Shown here: in pieces, positions 1-9,423 of the stretch | Layout of the letters: each line of letters starts with the position of its first letter | Position numbering within the stretch: the stretch's first letter is position 1 | Origin: Candidatus Dormiibacterota bacterium | GTDB taxonomy: Bacteria > Chloroflexota > Dormibacteria > Aeolococcales > Bog-877 | DNA: 39,389 nucleotides | Assembly (NCBI GenBank): GCA_027306655.1 | Contig: DAHUZL010000111.1 | Coordinates: 1 to 39,389 of the forward strand | Direction of reading: 5' to 3' | Notes under the pieces: generated by a model | What the model saw: only the letters and a program-made list of their open reading frames with translations | What the model was told of the DNA's origin: nothing | Database searches by the model: none | Program-made: the position numbers and the translations under genes

Positions 1-372
1 GGCGCCGCGGCCCGGGTCATCGCACGGCGCCGGGCTGCGCAGGCGGAGCTGGTGGCGCGGGCGCGCGACTTCGCCGCCGGCCTGGACCCGTCGCTGGGGA
101 CGGTGGCCGCGGTCGTGGTGGGGTCGGTGGCGAGGGGCGACTTCAACCTGTGGAGCGACCTCGACCTGCTGGTCGTGGCGGAGAGCCTCCCCCGACGGTC
201 ATGGGACCGTGCTCTGGTCATCGGTCTCGCCGCCCCGCCGGGGCTGTCCCCGATGGCGTGGACCCCTGCGGAGTACCTCGGCCGGCTCGACCAGGGCGAC
301 CTGATCGCGGTCGAGGCGAGGGCCGCTGGCATCGTCGTCCGCGGCCGGCTGCCCGAGCCCCCAGCCGCCTGA
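1..372 (+). CDS. Nucleotidyltransferase (MNT/NTP_transf_2-like) domain protein, 5' end outside window
   Basis: Frame is open from base 1; motif GSVARGDFNLWSDLDLLVV matches the GSxARG...SDxDLxV nucleotidyltransferase signature. Confidence 0.75.
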   Translation, partial: GAAARVIARRRAAQAELVARARDFAAGLDPSLGTVAAVVVGSVARGDFNLWSDLDLLVVAESLPRRSWDRALVIGLAAPPGLSPMAWTPAEYLGRLDQGDLIAVEARAAGIVVRGRLPEPPAA

Positions 373-436
373 TCATCGTGCGGTCCGGCAGGTCCGGCAG
401 GCCCGGCACGCCCGGGCCGCCCCGGATGCCCCGGCT

Positions 437-1396
437 ATGATCGGCGCGCCGATGCGTCTTCGCCGAGCGGTCCTTGCCTGCCCCGGGTCGAATCCCCGGA
501 TGATGGAGCGCGCCGCCGCCAGCGGTGCCGACGAGGTCTTCCTCGACCTCGAGGACGCCGTCGCCCCCAGTGAGAAGGTCGCCGCCCGAGGGCGGGTGGT
601 GGCCGCCCTCCGCCGCCACGACTTCGGCCGCACGCTCCGCTGCGTCCGCGTGAACCAGATCGGCTCCGCGCTGATCCTGGGTGACATCGAGGAGGTGGTG
701 CGCGGAGCGGGGGACCGCCTCGACACCCTGATGCTGCCCAAGGTGCAGGACGCCCTCGACATCGCCTTCGCCGACCGGCTCCTCACCGGCCTCGAGGCCG
801 AGCTCGGGCTCGCCCGCCGGATCGGCCTGGAAGCGCAGATCGAGGACGCCCGCGGGCTCGTCAACGTCGATGCGATCGCCGCCCAGGACCGGGTCGAGAC
901 GGTGATCTTCGGCCCGGGGGACTTCGCCGCCTCGATGGGCCTTCCCCAGCTCACGGTCGGGGCCGAGTCCGCCGACTATCCCGGCGACCTCTGGCACTAC
1001 CCCCTGGTCCGGATCGTGGTGGCGGCGCGCGCCGGCGGCAAGCAGGCGATCGACGGGCCGTTCGCGGCGATCCGCGACCTGGAGGGGCTGCGCCGGTCCG
1101 CCCTCCGCGCGGCGGCGCTCGGCTACGACGGCAAGTGGGCCCTGCACCCGAGCCAGCTGGAGCCGGTCACCAGCGCGTTCACCCCGCGCCTGGAGGACTA
1201 CCGGCGCGCCCAGGCGATCCTGGAGGCGTACCGCGCCGCCGCCGAGGACGACCATCGCGGGGCGGTGATGCTGGGGGACGAGATGATCGACGAGGCGTCG
1301 CGCAAGATGGCGGCCCAGCTGGTGGCCCGCGGCGCCGCGGCCGGGCTGGACCGGGCCCCGGACCAGGCGTCGCCGCCGGTCGCCGCCGTCCCGTGA
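437..1396 (+). CDS. HpcH/HpaI aldolase / citrate lyase beta-like CoA-ester lyase (malyl-/beta-methylmalyl-CoA lyase-like)
   Basis: Motifs CPGSNPRMMERAAASGADEVFLDLEDAV, MLPKVQ, IGLEAQIEDARGLVNVDAIA, VIFGPGDFAASMG typical of the CitE/Mcl family. Confidence 0.85.
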   Translation: MIGAPMRLRRAVLACPGSNPRMMERAAASGADEVFLDLEDAVAPSEKVAARGRVVAALRRHDFGRTLRCVRVNQIGSALILGDIEEVVRGAGDRLDTLMLPKVQDALDIAFADRLLTGLEAELGLARRIGLEAQIEDARGLVNVDAIAAQDRVETVIFGPGDFAASMGLPQLTVGAESADYPGDLWHYPLVRIVVAARAGGKQAIDGPFAAIRDLEGLRRSALRAAALGYDGKWALHPSQLEPVTSAFTPRLEDYRRAQAILEAYRAAAEDDHRGAVMLGDEMIDEASRKMAAQLVARGAAAGLDRAPDQASPPVAAVP

Positions 1397-2571
1397 CCGC
1401 CGGCGAGGGGCCAGGCGGCGCGGCCGGCGCGCGGGCCGCAGACTGGGCCCTCGCCACCCGGGCGGTCCATGCCGGGATGAGCCCCGACCCGGCGACCGGC
1501 GCGATCGTCCCGCCCCTCGTCACCACCTCGATCTACGCCCACGACCACCCCGCCCCGTACAGCTACGGACGCGACCACAACCCCACCTGGGAGCGTCTGG
1601 AGGAGGCGCTGTCCGAGCTGGAGAGCGGGGCGGGGGCGGTGGTCTTCGGGTCCGGGATGGCGGCCCTCAGCGCGGCGGTGGCGACGGTCCCCCTGGGAGG
1701 GACGGTGGTGGCGCCGGCCGACTCGTACACCGGCCTGCGCCGCCTCCTCGGGGAGCTCGAGGCGGCGGGACGGCTGCGGGTGCGGCTGGTCCAGTCGGCC
1801 GACACCGAGGCGGTGGCCCGGGCCTGCGGCGGCGCGCAGCTGGTGTGCCTGGAGACCCTCACCAACCCGCTCCTGCGGGTTCCCGACATCGCCGCCGTCG
1901 TCGCTGCAGCCCACGCCGCCGGCGCCCGCTGCCTGGTGGACAACACCTTCGCCACGCCGATCGGGTGCCGGCCGCTTAGCTTCGGCGCGGACATCGTGGT
2001 GCACTCCGCCTCCAAGTACCTGGGAGGCCACAGCGATCTGGTCCTCGGCGCCGTCGTGGCCGGGTCGGCGGAGCTGGCCGAGACGCTGCGGGTCTATCGG
2101 ACGGACCACGGCGCGATTCCGGGACAGCTGGAGGCGTGGCTGGCGCTTCGCGGCCTGCGCACGCTCGCCCTCCGGGTGCCGCGACAGATGGCCAGCGCCG
2201 CGTGGCTCGCCACCCGTCTCGAGGCCGATCCCCGGGTGGTGCGGGTGCATCACCCGGCGCTGCCCGGGCACCCCGACCACGATCGCGCCCAGCGCCAGCT
2301 CCCGGCGGGGTTCGGGGGAGTGATCTCGATGGAGCTGCACGGCACCGCCGACGACGCGGAGGCGGTCTGCCGCGGCACCCGACTCTGGTCGCACGCCACC
2401 AGCCTTGGAGGGGTGGAGTCAACCCTGGAGCGCCGCGCCCGCTGGCCCGGCGACGACCACCTGCCCCCCTCCCTTCTGCGCCTGGCGGTCGGGATCGAGG
2501 ACCGCGAGGACCTCCTGGATGACCTGGTCGGTGCCCTGGACCGGGTCGGGGCCGCGGGCGGCCAGGACTGA
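1393..2571 (+). CDS. Cys/Met metabolism PLP-dependent enzyme (cystathionine gamma-synthase/lyase family)
   Basis: GTG start at 1393 overlaps the previous stop (GTGA). LATRAVHAGMSPDPATGAIVPPL, YSYGRDHNPTWERLE and the PLP lysine motif VHSASKYLGGHSD are present. Confidence 0.9.
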   Translation: MTAGEGPGGAAGARAADWALATRAVHAGMSPDPATGAIVPPLVTTSIYAHDHPAPYSYGRDHNPTWERLEEALSELESGAGAVVFGSGMAALSAAVATVPLGGTVVAPADSYTGLRRLLGELEAAGRLRVRLVQSADTEAVARACGGAQLVCLETLTNPLLRVPDIAAVVAAAHAAGARCLVDNTFATPIGCRPLSFGADIVVHSASKYLGGHSDLVLGAVVAGSAELAETLRVYRTDHGAIPGQLEAWLALRGLRTLALRVPRQMASAAWLATRLEADPRVVRVHHPALPGHPDHDRAQRQLPAGFGGVISMELHGTADDAEAVCRGTRLWSHATSLGGVESTLERRARWPGDDHLPPSLLRLAVGIEDREDLLDDLVGALDRVGAAGGQD

Positions 2572-2583
2572 CCGCGCCGGCCG

Positions 2584-3573
2584 TCAGCTCGGGCCGGAGG
2601 CCCCGGCCTGCCGGACCGCGACGTGGCAGGCCACCGCCCGCCCGCCCGGCAGCGCCCCGAGGTCCGGATCCACCTCCCGGCACACCGGCTCCGCGAGGGG
2701 GCAACGGGGCTGGTAGGGGCAGCCCCGGTCGGGCTCGCGAAGGTCGACCGGGGCCCCGACCGACCGGCCCCGCCGGCGCTCGGCGTCGACCCCAGGGTCC
2801 GGCACCGGCACCGCGGCGGCCAGCGCCTCGGTGTAGGGGTGGAGAGGCCGGTCGAGGACGGCGTCGTAGGGGCCGGCCTCCACCACCTTGCCCAGGTACA
2901 TCACCAGGATCCGGTCGCTGAGGTGGCGAATCATGCTGACGTCGTGACTGATGAACACGTAGGCGAGGCCGAGCCGGTCCTGCATCCCGACGAGGAGATT
3001 GAGCAGCTCGGCCCGCACCGACACGTCCAGGGCGGAGGTGGGTTCGTCGAGGACCAGGACCCCGGGCTGGACCGCCAGGGCCCGGGCGACCGCCACCCGC
3101 TGGGCCTGGCCGCCGGAGAGCTCATGGGGGTAGCGGTCCGCGAACCGTGTTCCCAACGCCACCATCTCGAGGAGCTCCGTCACCCGCTGCCGTCGGCCGT
3201 CCGCCCCCTCCCCGAGGCGATGGACCTGGAGGACCTCCGCCAGGGTTCGCCCGACGGTGCGACGCGGGTCGAGCGAGGAGAAGGGGTCCTGGAACACGAG
3301 CTGGATCCGCCGGGCCAGCTGGAGGCGGGCGTCGCCGGCGCGGGTCGTGACCGGCACCCCATCCACCTCGGCGCCGCCCCGGCTGGGCGCCTCGAGGCCG
3401 ACGAGGAGCCGGGCCAGGGTGGACTTGCCGCAGCCACTCTCGCCGACGATGCCCAGGGTTCCTCCCGAGGGCACCTCCAGGGAGACCCCTCGGAGCGCCC
3501 GCACCGGCGGTCGACCGCCGGTGCCGCGATAGGTCTTGACCAGGTCCCAGCCCCGGACCGCTACCCCTGCCAT
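2584..3573 (-). CDS. Oligopeptide/dipeptide ABC transporter ATP-binding protein (DppF/OppF type)
   Basis: Walker A GESGCGKST, signature LSGGQAQRVAVARAL, Walker B VLVLDEPTSALD, C-terminal oligo_HPY-like CPYQPRCPLAEPVC. Start placed at MAGVAVRGWDLVKTY. Confidence 0.92.
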   Translation of the reverse strand: MAGVAVRGWDLVKTYRGTGGRPPVRALRGVSLEVPSGGTLGIVGESGCGKSTLARLLVGLEAPSRGGAEVDGVPVTTRAGDARLQLARRIQLVFQDPFSSLDPRRTVGRTLAEVLQVHRLGEGADGRRQRVTELLEMVALGTRFADRYPHELSGGQAQRVAVARALAVQPGVLVLDEPTSALDVSVRAELLNLLVGMQDRLGLAYVFISHDVSMIRHLSDRILVMYLGKVVEAGPYDAVLDRPLHPYTEALAAAVPVPDPGVDAERRRGRSVGAPVDLREPDRGCPYQPRCPLAEPVCREVDPDLGALPGGRAVACHVAVRQAGASGPS

Positions 3574-4547
3574 CGGTCCCGAGGCTTCCAGCAGGCGGAC
3601 GCTCGTCCGGGCCCCCGATCCAGGAGGTCCGGCTCCGCTACCCGGCACTCCTGGTCGCCCTGGGGGCAGCGGGGGAGATAGGGACACCCGGACCCGAGGC
3701 GGGCCGGGTCGGGGGGGGATCCCGGGATCTGACGCAGGGTGGCCCGATGTGCCGTCCCCGGGCGCGGGAGCGAGGCGAGCAGGGCGGCCGTGTACGGGTG
3801 CTGGGGGCGCGCGAAGAGGTCCGGGGTCGAGGCGTGCTCGACCACGCGGCCGGCGTACATCACCGCCACCCGGTCGACCAGCCGGGCCACCACCCCGAGG
3901 TCGTGGGTCACCCAGACGACGGCCATTCGGTTCTGGGCCTGCAGCTCGCCCACCAGGCTGAGGATCTGCTCCTGCACGGTCACGTCCAGGGCCGTGGTCG
4001 GCTCATCGGCGATGAGGACCTCGGGCTGGGTGGACAGGGCCATCGCGATCATGACCCGCTGGAGCATGCCCCCCGAGAGCTCGTGGGGGAACGCGCCCTC
4101 GACCCGGGCGGCGTCGCGCAGCCCGACCTGGGACAGGACCTCCCGGGTCCGCTCGCGGGCCCGCCGACGGTCGACGCCATGGGCCACCAGGGTCTCGACG
4201 ATCTGGGTGCGCACCCGAAGGAGCGGATTGAGCGAGCTCATCGGGTCCTGGTAGATCATGGCGATCCGGGCCCCCCGCACCCGCCGGAGGTGCGGCTCGT
4301 CGAGATCGAGGAGCTCCACCCCACCGAGACGGACGCTGCCCCCGAGCACCCGCAGGGCGGGGGTGGGCAGGAGGCCGAGGACGGCCAGCATCGAGAGCGT
4401 CTTGCCGGACCCGCTCTCGCCGACGATGCCGACCTTCTCACCGCCGTCGACGTCGAGATCGACCCCGCGGACGATCTCCACCGGGACGCCGCGTCCGACG
4501 CCGACCCGCAGCCCTCGGATGGTGAGGAGAGGGTGCGCCATTAGCAT
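3561..4547 (-). CDS. Oligopeptide/dipeptide ABC transporter ATP-binding protein (DppD/OppD type)
   Basis: Walker A GESGSGKT, signature LSGGMLQRVMIAMAL, Walker B VLIADEPTTALD, C-terminal CPYLPRCPQGDQECR. Confidence 0.92.
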   Translation of the reverse strand: MLMAHPLLTIRGLRVGVGRGVPVEIVRGVDLDVDGGEKVGIVGESGSGKTLSMLAVLGLLPTPALRVLGGSVRLGGVELLDLDEPHLRRVRGARIAMIYQDPMSSLNPLLRVRTQIVETLVAHGVDRRRARERTREVLSQVGLRDAARVEGAFPHELSGGMLQRVMIAMALSTQPEVLIADEPTTALDVTVQEQILSLVGELQAQNRMAVVWVTHDLGVVARLVDRVAVMYAGRVVEHASTPDLFARPQHPYTAALLASLPRPGTAHRATLRQIPGSPPDPARLGSGCPYLPRCPQGDQECRVAEPDLLDRGPGRASACWKPRDRWQG

Positions 4548-5764
4548 CCCCCGCCCGCAGGGAGAGGCGTGCGGACCACCAGCCGTCGCGGCGGGCGGCC
4601 CCCTCCGGTGAGCGGCAGCGGGCGGGTGCCGGGGGTGACGGCGCCCAGGACCGTCGGGTGGCGCGCACCGGTGCAGGAGGGCAGGGTCCCGGCCCAGCCA
4701 TGAACGGTGAGGTACCCGATCACGGCCATGAGGAGGGCCTCCTTGGCCGCCTCGTCGACGCCGAGGGAGTCAAGACGCTCCAGCGACACTCCCGGGAGGT
4801 GTCGGCTGAGGGCCGCCATCAGGGTGGGATTGCGCGTGCCCCCGCCCGAGACGACGAGCCGCTCCACCCCGTGTCGGACAAGGGCGTCGGCCACCGTGCG
4901 TGCGGTGAGCTCGGTCAGGGTCGCGAGGAGGTCGTCCGGGGCCAGCCGTCGACCGCCGAGGTGCTGCTGCACGTGGCCGAGGTGGAAGTGCTCCTTCCCG
5001 GTCGACTTGGGCGGGGGCGCTGCGTAGTACGGGTCGTGCAGGAGGGACGCGAGGAGCTCGGCGTCGACGCTCCCGCGAGCGGCGCCGCGACCGTCCTCGT
5101 CGCGGTCGACGGCGCCGGCCGCGAGCCAGCCTGCAGCAGCGTCGATGAGCGCGTTGGCGGGGCCGATGTCGAAGGCGACGGGGTCGCGGACCGGCCCCAC
5201 CACGGTGACGTTCGCGATTCCGCCCAGGTTGAGCGCCCCGGTCACCCGGGACGGGTGGGAGCCGAAAAGGAGGACGTCGAGGAGGCTGGCCAGCGGGGCC
5301 CCCTGGCCGCCCGCGGCGATGTCCCGGATGCGGACGTCACTGACGACGGTGGCCCCGGTGCGCTCGGCGATCCAGGCAGCCTGGCCGAGCTGGAGCGTGC
5401 CCAGGGCGCGGCCACCGTCGACCCAGTGGTAGACGGTCTGGCCGTGGCTGCACACGAGGTCGGGCCGACCGCCAGGGTGGCGGTGGACGAGGTCAGCGGC
5501 CACCCCGGCGAAGCACTGGCCGACCCGGGCGTCCAGCGCACAGAGGGCGGCCGCCGTTGTCCGCGCCGGTGGCAGGACCGCCAGCAGGGCATCGCGGACG
5601 GCCGTCGGGTAGGGCACGGACATATGTCCTCTGAGGTCCGCCACCAGTCGGGTGCCGGCCCGGCTCAGCTCCACCAGCACGGCCTCGATCGCGTCGTGCG
5701 AGGTGCCCGAGATCATTCCGATGGTGCGGAGCGGCCGCCCTGCTCCAGCGGTCTGGGCGCTCAC
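4541..5764 (-). CDS. anmK: Anhydro-N-acetylmuramic acid kinase
   Basis: GMISGTSHDAIEAVLVEL, VCSHGQTVYHW, LQLGQAAWIAERTGATVVSD, GGQGAPLASLLD, NLGGIANVTV, FDIGPANALIDA, APPPKSTGKEHFHL, VSGGGTRNPTLM - full AnmK motif set. Confidence 0.92.
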   Translation of the reverse strand: MSAQTAGAGRPLRTIGMISGTSHDAIEAVLVELSRAGTRLVADLRGHMSVPYPTAVRDALLAVLPPARTTAAALCALDARVGQCFAGVAADLVHRHPGGRPDLVCSHGQTVYHWVDGGRALGTLQLGQAAWIAERTGATVVSDVRIRDIAAGGQGAPLASLLDVLLFGSHPSRVTGALNLGGIANVTVVGPVRDPVAFDIGPANALIDAAAGWLAAGAVDRDEDGRGAARGSVDAELLASLLHDPYYAAPPPKSTGKEHFHLGHVQQHLGGRRLAPDDLLATLTELTARTVADALVRHGVERLVVSGGGTRNPTLMAALSRHLPGVSLERLDSLGVDEAAKEALLMAVIGYLTVHGWAGTLPSCTGARHPTVLGAVTPGTRPLPLTGGGRPPRRLVVRTPLPAGGGC

Positions 5765-6663
5765 CGGGTCCGACTCCGGGGATCGGCGGCGTCGCGCAGG
5801 CCGTCACCCAGGAAGTTGAAGCCGATCACGGCGAGGACGATCGCCAGCGAGGGCCCGACCAGCGTCCACCAGGCCACTCCAGCCAGGCTGCTCGACTGGC
5901 TCACCATCTCGCCCAGCGACGCGGTCGGAGGCGGCGGGCCCAGACCGAGGAAGCTGAGGCCGGCCTCGGCCAGGATCGCCCAGGCGAAGGCGAGGCTCGT
6001 CTGCACCGCCACCGCGCCGCCGACATTGGGGAGGATGTGGCCGAAGAGGAGCCGCCGCCGGGAGAAGCCGAGGACGCGCCCGGCCCGGATGAAGTCCGCC
6101 TCGCGCAGGGCCAGGACCGGCCCCCGCACCACCCGCACGAAGATGGGGACGTAGCCGACCCCGATGGCGAGGGCCGAGTCGATCACGCTGGCCCCGAGGG
6201 AGGTGACGATGGCGAGGGCGAGGAGGATGGCGGGGATGGCGAAGATGATGTCCGAGCCCCGCATGATCAGGGCCTCCGGCCACCGTCCCAAGAGCCCGGC
6301 GGTGATCCCTCCGAGCGTGCCCACCACCGCCGCGATCGCCACCGCGATGCCGGCGATCTCGAGCGACACCCCCATCCCCTGGAGGACGAGGGAGAACACG
6401 TCTCGGCCGAACTGGTCGGTTCCGAAGAGGTGGGGCGGCGACGGCCCCCGAAGCACCGCGCTCGAGCTCTGGACCCCGGGGTTCTCCGGCGTGAGACCGA
6501 CCCCGCCCAGGATCCCGGCCAGGCTGACGACTCCGACCAGGACGAGCCCGACCCGTCCGCTCCGGCTGCGCCAGAGCGTGCGCAGCCAGCCCGCCCGGCG
6601 GCGCTCCAGCCCGACCTCCGCGGCGTCGGGATGCCCGAGCAGGCCGCCGCCCACGGCCGTCAT
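5761..6663 (-). CDS. ABC transporter permease (DppC/OppC type)
   Basis: LFGTDQFGRDVFSLVL N-terminal motif and EADFIRAGRVLGFSRRRLLFGHILPN EAA loop of DppC-type permeases. Confidence 0.92.
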   Translation of the reverse strand: MTAVGGGLLGHPDAAEVGLERRRAGWLRTLWRSRSGRVGLVLVGVVSLAGILGGVGLTPENPGVQSSSAVLRGPSPPHLFGTDQFGRDVFSLVLQGMGVSLEIAGIAVAIAAVVGTLGGITAGLLGRWPEALIMRGSDIIFAIPAILLALAIVTSLGASVIDSALAIGVGYVPIFVRVVRGPVLALREADFIRAGRVLGFSRRRLLFGHILPNVGGAVAVQTSLAFAWAILAEAGLSFLGLGPPPPTASLGEMVSQSSSLAGVAWWTLVGPSLAIVLAVIGFNFLGDGLRDAADPRSRTR

Positions 6664-7616
6664 CGAGCCCGGGTCCGCGGGTCGATGACGGTGTAGAGGA
6701 TGTCGGTCAGCATGTTGACGACGACGAAGGCGGCGGCGAAGAGAAGGGTCACACTCTGCACCACCGGGAAGTCACGGTTGGCGATCGATGTGACCAGGAG
6801 CCGCCCCAGCCCGGGAAGGACGAAGATCTGCTCGACGATGACCGTGCCGCCCAGCAGGTAGCCGAGCTGGATCCCGGTCATGGTCACGATCGGGATGGAG
6901 CTGTTGAGGAAGAGGTGGCGCCAGGACACCGTCCGAGGCGCCAGGCCCTTGCCCCTCGCGGTTCGGACGAAGCCCTGACCGCTCACCTCCAGGATGGCGG
7001 CCCGGGTCGTCCGCATGATCGCGGCCCCGATGCCGAGGCTGAGGGCGAGGGCGGGGAAGATGATCTGCTGCAGGTTCAGCCAGGGGTTCTGGAAGAATCC
7101 GGCAAAAGACTGGGAGGACGGAAAGTAGTGGAGGACCGAGGCGAGCAGGGTGACGATGCCGGTGCCGAGGACGAAGCTGGGCACCCCCAACCCCACCACC
7201 GCCACCCCCTGGCCGACCGAGTCGGGTAGCCGCCCGGGATGAAGGGCGCCCAGCATGCCCAGGCCAACGCCGATGAGGAGTCCGAGGACAATCGCCACCA
7301 GGGCCAGCTCGACCGTGACGGGCAGAGCCGCCCCGATCAGGGTCGCCACCGGCTCCCGCGAGGCGAGGGACACGCCCAGGTTGCCGGTGAGGACGGCGAC
7401 CAACCAGGAGACGAACTGCTGGACGGCTGGCTGTCCCACTCCGTAGTAGCGATCCAGCGCTGCCAGCTGCGCGTGGCTCAGAAGCCCGGCGCTCACCCCG
7501 AGGGAGGCGGTGACCGCATTGCCGGGAAGCAGGCGGAGGATGACGAAGATGACGACCGATACCCCCAGCAGGGTGATGACCATGCTGAGGAGGCGCCGGG
7601 CGACCCCGAGCAGCAA
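6660..7616 (-). CDS. ABC transporter permease (DppB/OppB type)
   Basis: Multi-TM protein; MRTTRAAILEVSGQGFVRTARGKGLAPRTVSWRHLFLNSSIPIVTMTGIQLGYLLGGTVIVEQIFVLPGLGRLL is typical of DppB. Confidence 0.92.
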   Translation of the reverse strand: MLLGVARRLLSMVITLLGVSVVIFVILRLLPGNAVTASLGVSAGLLSHAQLAALDRYYGVGQPAVQQFVSWLVAVLTGNLGVSLASREPVATLIGAALPVTVELALVAIVLGLLIGVGLGMLGALHPGRLPDSVGQGVAVVGLGVPSFVLGTGIVTLLASVLHYFPSSQSFAGFFQNPWLNLQQIIFPALALSLGIGAAIMRTTRAAILEVSGQGFVRTARGKGLAPRTVSWRHLFLNSSIPIVTMTGIQLGYLLGGTVIVEQIFVLPGLGRLLVTSIANRDFPVVQSVTLLFAAAFVVVNMLTDILYTVIDPRTRAR

Positions 7617-7645
7617 TGGGGACCTCCCGCTGGACGGAACGGCCA

Positions 7646-7678
7646 GGGTCCGGCCGCGCCGCGGGCGCGGCCGGACCC
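7646..7678. other. Strong intercistronic hairpin (14-bp perfect arms, 5-nt loop) between the SBP gene and dppB
   Basis: GGGTCCGGCCGCGC - CGCGG - GCGCGGCCGGACCC; located between the SBP stop (7687) and the dppB start (7616); no T-tract. Confidence 0.8.
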
Positions 7679-7686
7679 CTCGCGAA

Positions 7687-9252
7687 CTATGAGACGGTCG
7701 TCGAGCTGAGCGCGCGCAGGGAGGTCGAGGTGCTGGGCGAGAGGCTGAACCCGTGCACGCCGGGAGCCAGCACCGCGTAGTCGAAGCTGTCGAAGAGCCA
7801 GATCCAGACCGCGTTGCCGGTCAGCGTGGAGGACAGCTGGCTCCAGATCCGTGACCGCGTCACCGCCGCCGCGGCCTCGTCGCCCTGGACCAGGAGCCGC
7901 TGAAGGGCGGTCGAGCTGTAGCCCGCGGGAACCCCGAGGTTGGCGCCGGGTCCGAAGTACCGCCCGTACATCGTGTAGGGGTCGGGATCGGCGCCATTCT
8001 CGGCGAAAGCGGCCTGGAAGTCACCCTTGAGCCAGTCCTGGATGTAGGCGTCGCCCGCCAGGTTCTGAATGCTCATCTTGATCCCCACCCGGGCCAGCTC
8101 CAGCTGGACCGCGATCGCCTGGGCGCTGCTGGTGGGGTCGAGGTCGGTGGAGGTGATGGCGGTGAAGCTGAACCCGCTCGGGTCGCCGGCGGCCGAGAGG
8201 TAGCGCCGAGCCTGGGCGAGGTCAGGGGTCGCGCAGATCGCCGACACCGGCTTGGAGGCGTAGGGACCGAGGGGCACGGGCCCGACCACCCGGCCCTGGC
8301 CGAAGACGGAGTCGCCCAGCACCTGGCTCCGGTTGACGGCGCAGGCGATGGCCCGCCGGTTGTTCACATTCGCCAGCGGTCCGTGGTGGTCCTGCAGCAT
8401 GAGCGCGCGATAGGAGAGGTCCAGCACCCGGTCCACGTGGAAGGATGAGGGCAGATGGTCGGCCACCTGGGGCTGGGTGAGCAGGCCCAGCTGGACCGTG
8501 TTCGCCTGCAGCGCCGAGGCGATCGACTGCTCCGACGCGATGGTCTTGATCTCGATCCGCGCCAGCGACACCCGGCCGCCCCAGTAGTGGGGATTGCGCT
8601 TGACCACGAAGGAGTTGCCGGGGCTCCAGCTGACGAACTGGAAGGGCCCGGTGCCGTCCGGCCTGGTCGCGATCGAGCCGCTGGCGATCGCCTTCGCGGG
8701 CAGCATGGCCAGGTTCATCGACGTGAGCCCGTAGAGGAGGGACACGTCGGGACGGCTCAGGATGAGCTTCACCGTGTACGGGCCCTCCGCCACCACCTGC
8801 TTCATCGCCGCCAGGTAGGAGGCGGCGGCATCTCCCGTCTTGGGATTGACCACCCGGTTCAGCGAGGCGACCACGTCGGCTGAGGTGAAGGCGGAGCCGT
8901 CGTCGAAGGCGACGCCCTGGCGGAGCTGGAAGGTGATGGAGCGATTTCCCGGGCCGAACTGCCAGCTGGTCGCCAGGTTGGGGACGATCTGCAGCTGGCG
9001 GCTGAGCTGGACCAGGGTGTCGTAGATCAGGCCGAGCGACTGGAAGTCAAGGAAGTTCGTGACCACATCGGGGTCCAGCTTCTGGACGCTCGAGGTGTTG
9101 GCCACGACGAAGGTGGAGCCGGCGCTGCGGGGGTGGGCGGCCGGGTGGCGCTGGGCCGCGGTCGTCGGCACCCCCACCAGAAACAGTCCGCCCAGCCCGA
9201 TTGCGGCCGCGACCGCGGCCATGGGTCGAAGTCGTCGCAGTGGACGGTGCAT
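7687..9252 (-). CDS. Peptide/oligosaccharide ABC transporter substrate-binding protein (SBP family 5)
   Basis: Secretion signal-like N-terminus; SBP_bac_5 features (VVTNFLDFQSLGLIYDTLVQLSRQLQIVPNLATSW, ITFQLRQGVAFDDGSAFTSADVVASLNRV, GTGPFQFVSWSPGNSFVVKRNPHYWGG). Purine-rich RBS upstream on the minus strand. Confidence 0.9.
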   Translation of the reverse strand: MHRPLRRLRPMAAVAAAIGLGGLFLVGVPTTAAQRHPAAHPRSAGSTFVVANTSSVQKLDPDVVTNFLDFQSLGLIYDTLVQLSRQLQIVPNLATSWQFGPGNRSITFQLRQGVAFDDGSAFTSADVVASLNRVVNPKTGDAAASYLAAMKQVVAEGPYTVKLILSRPDVSLLYGLTSMNLAMLPAKAIASGSIATRPDGTGPFQFVSWSPGNSFVVKRNPHYWGGRVSLARIEIKTIASEQSIASALQANTVQLGLLTQPQVADHLPSSFHVDRVLDLSYRALMLQDHHGPLANVNNRRAIACAVNRSQVLGDSVFGQGRVVGPVPLGPYASKPVSAICATPDLAQARRYLSAAGDPSGFSFTAITSTDLDPTSSAQAIAVQLELARVGIKMSIQNLAGDAYIQDWLKGDFQAAFAENGADPDPYTMYGRYFGPGANLGVPAGYSSTALQRLLVQGDEAAAAVTRSRIWSQLSSTLTGNAVWIWLFDSFDYAVLAPGVHGFSLSPSTSTSLRALSSTTVS

Positions 9253-9293
9253 GGGCCCTCCCCCAAATCGACTGGTCAGCCAGGTTCCGAGCG

Positions 9294-9322
9294 ACTCTAC
9301 AACTTCTTCATGGTACGGTCAA
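9294..9322 (-). promoter_or_regulatory. Predicted sigma70-type promoter for the ABC/anmK operon
   Basis: Minus strand TTGACC (9322-9317) - 17 bp - TAGAGT (9299-9294). Confidence 0.65.
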
Positions 9323-9423
9323 CTCCGACCCGCCCACAGGGGAATCGGCCGCTCATCCCCGAGATCACCGGTGCACCCTCTCGCTCCTCCAGGCAACCGA
9401 TGGGTCCCAGTTGACCGGACCAT
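9310..9423. repeat. Inverted repeat pair: 9310-9324 ATGGTACGGTCAACT and 9409-9423 AGTTGACCGGACCAT (14/15 match)
   Basis: Reverse complement of the first arm is AGTTGACCGTACCAT, differing from the second by one base. Each arm contains the -35 of one divergent promoter. Confidence 0.8.

Noticed and set aside
218-1255. Long minus-strand ORF (345 aa) opposite the CitE-like gene, and many similar long antisense ORFs (e.g. 14389..17043, 26517..30050, 29876..32275)
   Set aside because: High-GC shadow ORFs: low-complexity Arg/Pro/Gly/His-rich translations with no family motifs, lying antisense to genes with clear motifs.
4541-5764. AnmK deviations from the E. coli motif (SGTSHDAIE, FDIGPAN)
   Set aside because: Looks like the actinobacterial-type AnmK variant as I recall it rather than a neofunctionalised kinase; the kinase Asp and KSTG(K/R)E motif are kept.
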